Origin: Saccharopolyspora aridisoli
GTDB lineage: Bacteria; Actinomycetota; Actinomycetes; Mycobacteriales; Pseudonocardiaceae
Assembly (NCBI RefSeq): GCF_004348445.1
Contig: NZ_SMKV01000027.1
Span: 1-64,000, forward strand
DNA length: 64,000 nt
Direction: 5' to 3'
Both the position numbers and the translations under genes were made by a program. Shown piece by piece: positions 61,301 to 64,000 of the stretch. Every line of letters starts with the position of its first letter. Positions within the stretch are counted from its first letter, which is position 1. The notes beneath the pieces were generated by a model. The model did not search any database. It worked only from the letters and a program-made list of their open reading frames with translations, and was not told where the DNA came from.

Positions 61301-61976
61301 GCTGCTGGGAAAGGTCAACCCGCTGGCGCTGGAGGAGTTCGCGGCGCTGGAGGAGCGCTACAAGTTCCTGTCCACCCAGCTGGAAGACCTCAAGGACAGC
61401 CGCCGCGACCTGCTCAGCGTGGTCAAGGAGGTCGACGAGAAGATCCTGGAGGTCTTCAGCTCGGCTTTCGAGGACGTGGCCAAGGAGTTCGAGGTCGTCT
61501 TCAAGGTCCTGTTCCCGGGTGGCGACGGTCGCCTCACCCTGACCGATCCGGGCGACATGCTCAGCACCGGTGTCGAGGTCGAAGCACGTCCGCCGGGCAA
61601 GAAGGTCAAGCGGCTGTCGCTGCTGTCCGGTGGCGAGAAGTCGCTGACCGCGGTGGCGATGCTGGTGGCGATCTTCCGCGCCCGCCCCTCGCCGTTCTAC
61701 GTGATGGACGAGGTCGAGGCGGCGCTGGATGACACCAACCTGCGGCGCCTGATCACGCTGCTCGACCAGCTGCGCGCCACCTCGCAGCTGATCATCATCA
61801 CGCATCAGAAGCCGACGATGGAGATCGCCGACGCGCTCTACGGCGTGACGATGCGCGGCGATGGCATCACCCAGGTCATCTCGCAGCGCCTGAAGGGCAA
61901 GGCGGACGAGAAGTCCGACGAACCCGAGCCCGAAGGCGCCCCTGAAGAAGGCGACGTCGCCTCGGTCCTGGACTAG
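58326..61976 (+). CDS. smc: chromosome segregation protein SMC
   Basis: A 1216-residue condensin ATPase that compacts and segregates the chromosome. Walker A GPNGSGKSN is at residues 32-40, followed by a long coiled coil. The hinge lies about 495-660 (LLAAGDRVPGLLGSVAALL onward), then the return coil, ABC signature LLSGGEKSLTAVAML at about 1098 and Walker B YVMDEVEAALDD. An Ala/Glu/Arg-rich composition marks the coils. The GTG at 58326 fits MHLKSLTLKGFKSFA. The acidic C-terminal tail ends in a stop shared with the convergent gene. Confidence 0.97.
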   Translation: MHLKSLTLKGFKSFASATTLRFEPGITCVVGPNGSGKSNVLDALRWVMGEQGAKDLRGGKMEDVIFAGTAGRAPLGRAEVTLTIDNSDGALPIEYTEVSITRRMFRDGASEYEINGNTCRLMDVQELLSDSGIGREMHVIVGQGQLASILQAKPDENRRLIEEAAGVLKHRKRKEKALRKLDAMQANLTRLTDLTSELRRQLKPLGKQAEIARKAQTVQADLRDARLRLIADDLVTARADLARDEADQETARAKRTEVERALQFAQSEEKTLEEAVAADSPRLNKAQETWYRLSALEERLRGTLRLAVERHRHLTEQTEEQRSGRDPDQLDAEAEEAAEQEIELREQVEEAREALQDVVQRRSELESQLKQAEQAHMAAVRAIADRREGAARLSGQVESLRGKVSDSADEIARLSESLEEATARAEEAHGALADAEEESGGYDSDDAGLQERRENAAQARDAARARVEELVEQERAAEREIASWRARVEALSMGLQRKDGAGALLAAGDRVPGLLGSVAALLTVETGAEAALAAALGAVADAVVVRGVTDAVTALNLLKSDEAGRSGVVIGSDADVDRSHWPQLTGSARWAVDLITAPEELRGAVLSALDQVVVVETLDAAREVVQEHPSVRAVTSTGDVLGAHWATGGSDDKQSVIEVRAAVEEAESELAAAERRLEQHSAALEGARAEEESRRAEARAAQELINEAKVARARSTERLSSLQRAARNATSEVERISERRVKVEQTRDQSLGKLAELEERLDAVKDEQEEAAEPDTDERDRLSTELTAVRQQEMEARLTQRTAEERARAVQGRADQLRRAARHERETRARAAAAREARERAARVTRAVIDGAETALERITVSLQAATEERDVAQAKQSEHEQALGVIRARVRELSGELEKLTDAVHRDEVVRAEQRLRIEQLETKIIEDFGIGLDDLVDEYGPTVPVPPSPAEVAEYEAAKERGDEVNAPPPVPYDRATQERRAKRAEKDLSLLGKVNPLALEEFAALEERYKFLSTQLEDLKDSRRDLLSVVKEVDEKILEVFSSAFEDVAKEFEVVFKVLFPGGDGRLTLTDPGDMLSTGVEVEARPPGKKVKRLSLLSGGEKSLTAVAMLVAIFRARPSPFYVMDEVEAALDDTNLRRLITLLDQLRATSQLIIITHQKPTMEIADALYGVTMRGDGITQVISQRLKGKADEKSDEPEPEGAPEEGDVASVLD

Positions 61977-62314
61977 ATCCCGCCCCAGGCGTAGCCGACG
62001 CCGAAGGCGACCAGCGCGGCCACCAGGACGACGCCGAGCATCAGCGTCCAGCCCGGTGCGGTCTCCCGGTGCGGTTGCCGCAGCACGTCGTGATCAGCGA
62101 TGACGCGTTGCGGTGCGGCACGGTTCCACAGCTCGGGGCGGCGCAGGTCGGCTTGGCAGTCGGCGCATTCGGCCAGGTGCGTGCGCATCATGAGCCAGTC
62201 GACGTCGTCGAGGTCGTCGACCGCGAAGGCGTCCAGCCTGCTCCGCACCTCCCGGTGCTCGGTGCGGTAACCGGTTGGCGATCCGGCCCGGCTCCTGTGG
62301 ACGAACATTCCCAT
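61973..62314 (-). CDS. zinc-finger anti-sigma-like membrane protein
   Basis: A 113-residue protein with an N-terminal HxxxCxxC element (THLAECADCQAD), as in ZAS-type anti-sigma factors, and one C-terminal membrane helix (LMLGVVLVAALVAFGVGYAWGG). No sigma factor gene is adjacent, so the partner, if any, is elsewhere. The ATG at 62314 has GGAGC upstream; a longer frame exists but is unconserved. Its TAG stop overlaps the smc TAG within the palindrome CTAG at 61973-61976. Confidence 0.75.
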   Translation of the reverse strand: MGMFVHRSRAGSPTGYRTEHREVRSRLDAFAVDDLDDVDWLMMRTHLAECADCQADLRRPELWNRAAPQRVIADHDVLRQPHRETAPGWTLMLGVVLVAALVAFGVGYAWGGI

Positions 62315-62505
62315 TGCTCCATGATCGGCTCGTTCCCGGCGGTGCTGAAGGGCCGTGCGCAGGCTTTGCGATGGGGGGTTGGGGGCAGGGGAACGCATGC
62401 GCGAAGATGGTCGTGATCCGGCATCTCTCCGGGCGAGGGTCGGCGTCGTGCTCCCGCGAGCACCACCCCCAGTGCGGGGACCGAGGCAGGCACTAGGAGT
62501 TCTTG

Positions 62506-63204
62506 ATGACCAACCCGTACGGCCCCCCGCCAGGGCAGTCGCCGCATCCGCAGCAGGGCGCCCAGGTGCCCCCCGGGTACGGTCCGCAGTCCGGCCCGAT
62601 GTCGCAGCAGCCGATGCCCCAGGGCTACCCGCAACAGCAGGGACATCCGCAGCAGCAGGGATATCCGCAGCAGCAGGGATATCCGCCGCAGGGCTACCCC
62701 CAGCAGGGCCCTGGGTACCCGCAGTCCGGGCCGATGCCGCAGATGGCCCCGCAGCAGGTGCAGCCGCACCAGCAGATGCCGCAGCAGCAGATGCCTCCGC
62801 AGTTCCCGCCGCCTCCGCCCGGCATGGGACGGCTGCTGATCGACTGCTCGTACCACTGGCTGATGCTCGCCTTCCTGCTGTTCAAACCGCAGGTGACGAT
62901 CAACGGTCAGCCCGGTCCGGTGCTGACCTGGGGCAAGAACCCGATCGACCTGCCGCCCGGGCAGCACCAGGTCCGAGTCCACGTGAACTACCTGTGGAAG
63001 ATCGGTTACGCCACCGCGGTGATCCCGGTCGGAGCCGGCCAACAGCTCGACGTGTACTACAAGCCCCCGGCGATGGTCTTCATGGACGGCGCGATCGGTC
63101 CGACCCCGCAGGAAACCCCGGGGCTGGGCGTCACGATCGGCGTCAGCATCGCCGCGTTCGTCCTGCTCCTCCTCGTCGGCCTCCTCCCCCTGGCCTTCGC
63201 CTGA
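62506..63204 (+). CDS. Gln/Pro-repeat membrane protein of unknown function
   Basis: A 232-residue protein. Residues 1-110 are Pro/Gln/Gly/Tyr/Met-rich with tandem QGYPQQ units. A compact domain of about 85 residues follows ([39 protein letters not shown]), then a C-terminal membrane helix ([22 protein letters not shown]). The middle domain resembles beta-rich modules found after such tails in actinobacterial membrane proteins, but I assign no function. The ATG at 62506 follows TAGGAG. A very strong terminator follows. Confidence 0.75.
   Translation: MTNPYGPPPGQSPHPQQGAQVPPGYGPQSGPMSQQPMPQGYPQQQGHPQQQGYPQQQGYPPQGYPQQGPGYPQSGPMPQMAPQQVQPHQQMPQQQMPPQFPPPPPGMGRLLIDCSYHWLMLAFLLFKPQVTINGQPGPVLTWGKNPIDLPPGQHQVRVHVNYLWKIGYATAVIPVGAGQQLDVYYKPPAMVFMDGAIGPTPQETPGLGVTIGVSIAAFVLLLLVGLLPLAFA
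62638..62691 (+). repeat. three 18-bp tandem repeats in the Gln/Pro-rich gene
   Basis: Units of CAGGGAYATCCGCAGCAG at 62638-62655, 62656-62673 and 62674-62691 differ at one or two positions and encode [12 protein letters not shown] and QGYPPQ. Confidence 0.9.
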
Positions 63205-63215
63205 CCCGCAGGCAA

Positions 63216-63252
63216 GACTGCGGCCCCCGGCAACTCACCGGGGGCCGCAGTC
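63216..63252. terminator. strong bidirectional terminator
   Basis: A 15-bp perfect stem, GACTGCGGCCCCCGG (63216-63230) and CCGGGGGCCGCAGTC (63238-63252), has a 7-base loop and lies between the convergent repeat-protein and symporter genes. Confidence 0.92.
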
Positions 63253-63266
63253 GTGTCGCACCCCGA

Positions 63267-64000
63267 TCACCACCGCGATCGGGGATCTGGTTGCGGCGGT
63301 GACCCGGGTTGGACGGTCTCGGGGACGGGTTGTTCATCCCGACTGTGGCGGAGTGCCAGGAGCCCGCCCACGACGAGGGTCACGATCACGCCCAGCGGGG
63401 TGTACCACGGGAAGGCCAACGACGTCTCGCCGCCTTCACCGTCGGGGAAGCTGACCCCGACGACGACGTACAGCACCACCGCGATGGTCGCTGCGAAGGC
63501 GGTGATCGCGTCGGCCTGCCGCGCGCGCTTGACCAGCAGACCCAGCAGGAACGCTCCCAGCAACGCGCCGTAGGTGTAGCTGGCGATGCTCAGACCGACC
63601 TCGACCACCGGGTCCTCGGTGCTGGTGAACATCGAGGCGAACGCCACGAACACCACCGCCCACACCAGCGTCCACAGCTTGCCCATCTTCAGCACGGCCG
63701 CGTCGTCGAGCGGTTTCTTCGACAGCCGCTGGTAGAGGTCGCTGACCGTCGAGGTCGACAGCGAGTTCAGCGAGGACGCCAGGGTGCTCATCGCGGCGGC
63801 GAGGATGCCGGCGATGAACAGCCCCGAGATGCCCGGCGGCAGGTCGTTGACGATGAACCGCGGGAACAGCTCGTCGGAACTGGCCAGCCCCATCGAGTCC
63901 GGGGTGGCTCCCCTGAACAACGACCACAGCATGGTGCCGATGAACAGGAACAGCCCGAACTGCAGGGCCACCACGACACCGCTGGCGATCAGCGCCCGCC
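63267..64000 (-). CDS. sodium:solute symporter family protein, 5' end outside the window
   Basis: The C-terminal 240 or so residues of an SSS-family transporter; the frame stays open to the window edge, so the start is missing. Helices alternate from VALQFGLFLFIGTMLW onward. The conserved SSS region is FIAGILAAAMSTLASSLNSLSTSTVSDLY. The tail is short and proline-rich. The family uses sodium to import sugars, amino acids or carboxylates; the substrate is not evident from this part. The terminator at 63216-63252 serves its 3' end. Confidence 0.88.
   Translation of the reverse strand, partial: RALIASGVVVALQFGLFLFIGTMLWSLFRGATPDSMGLASSDELFPRFIVNDLPPGISGLFIAGILAAAMSTLASSLNSLSTSTVSDLYQRLSKKPLDDAAVLKMGKLWTLVWAVVFVAFASMFTSTEDPVVEVGLSIASYTYGALLGAFLLGLLVKRARQADAITAFAATIAVVLYVVVGVSFPDGEGGETSLAFPWYTPLGVIVTLVVGGLLALRHSRDEQPVPETVQPGSPPQPDPRSRW

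Noticed and set aside
57903-61805. A 1300-codon open frame antisense to smc
   Set aside because: SMC is certain on the other strand, and this frame is a Leu/Gly/Val shadow with no domain. It also covers acyP in antisense.

Overview
The window is 64 kb of very GC-rich DNA with frequent GTG starts and short overlapping operons. It reads as an actinomycete chromosome. The EspG/PPE-like/DUF3558 genes, the SepIVA-like protein, and the gene order ddl, DUF3515, Lrp-like, thiL, ung, rpmB, DAK2 kinase, recG, pyc, rsmD, coaD, sepIVA-like, DUF177, rpmF, rnc, mutM, acyP, smc point to Pseudonocardiaceae. Saccharopolyspora or a close relative is the best guess. That assignment is inference from content and order; no search was run. 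No tRNA, rRNA, CRISPR array, transposase or phage gene was seen.

Backbone. The genes named above keep the order known from Mycobacterium tuberculosis (ddlA to smc). They cover cell-wall precursor ligation, thiamine, DNA repair (ung, recG, mutM), ribosomal proteins L28 and L32 (both zinc-binding forms), RNase III, 16S rRNA methylation, CoA synthesis, anaplerosis (pyruvate carboxylase) and chromosome condensation.

Inserted segments. (1) 0.2-2.8 kb: cysteine dioxygenase, then a divergent PNPOx-family/MocR pair with a palindromic operator between them. (2) 10.8-12.7 kb: a YtrA-type GntR regulator with two DUF1648 membrane proteins. (3) 18.9-27.8 kb: a sugar-acid catabolic block with an ACS-type transporter, a pentonate-type IlvD/Edd dehydratase, a DapA-type aldolase, an RraA-family protein, an LDH2-family oxidoreductase, a ThDP enzyme and a FadR-type GntR regulator. 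One AT-rich operator word recurs at four promoter positions and ties the block into a likely regulon. (4) 35.2-43.0 kb: two GT39-family membrane glycosyltransferases around a GT2-GtrA fusion, followed by an OmpR-type two-component system. A shared CCAG direct-repeat site precedes both the glycosyltransferases and the regulator. (5) 43.1-53.0 kb: asparagine synthetase, then kdpFABC with kdpDE and an extra 27-residue membrane microprotein ahead of kdpF; the spacer carries GlnR-like and KdpE-like repeats. (6) 53.2-56.4 kb: an orphan type VII secretion substrate module (PE-like protein, DUF3558 lipoprotein, PPE-like protein, EspG) with no ESX machinery in the window.

The right end holds acyP and smc, a small zinc-finger anti-sigma-like membrane protein, a Gln/Pro-repeat membrane protein and the truncated end of a sodium:solute symporter. 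Several strong hairpin terminators separate the blocks. A diverged intergenic repeat occurs near 8.5 kb and 31.4 kb.
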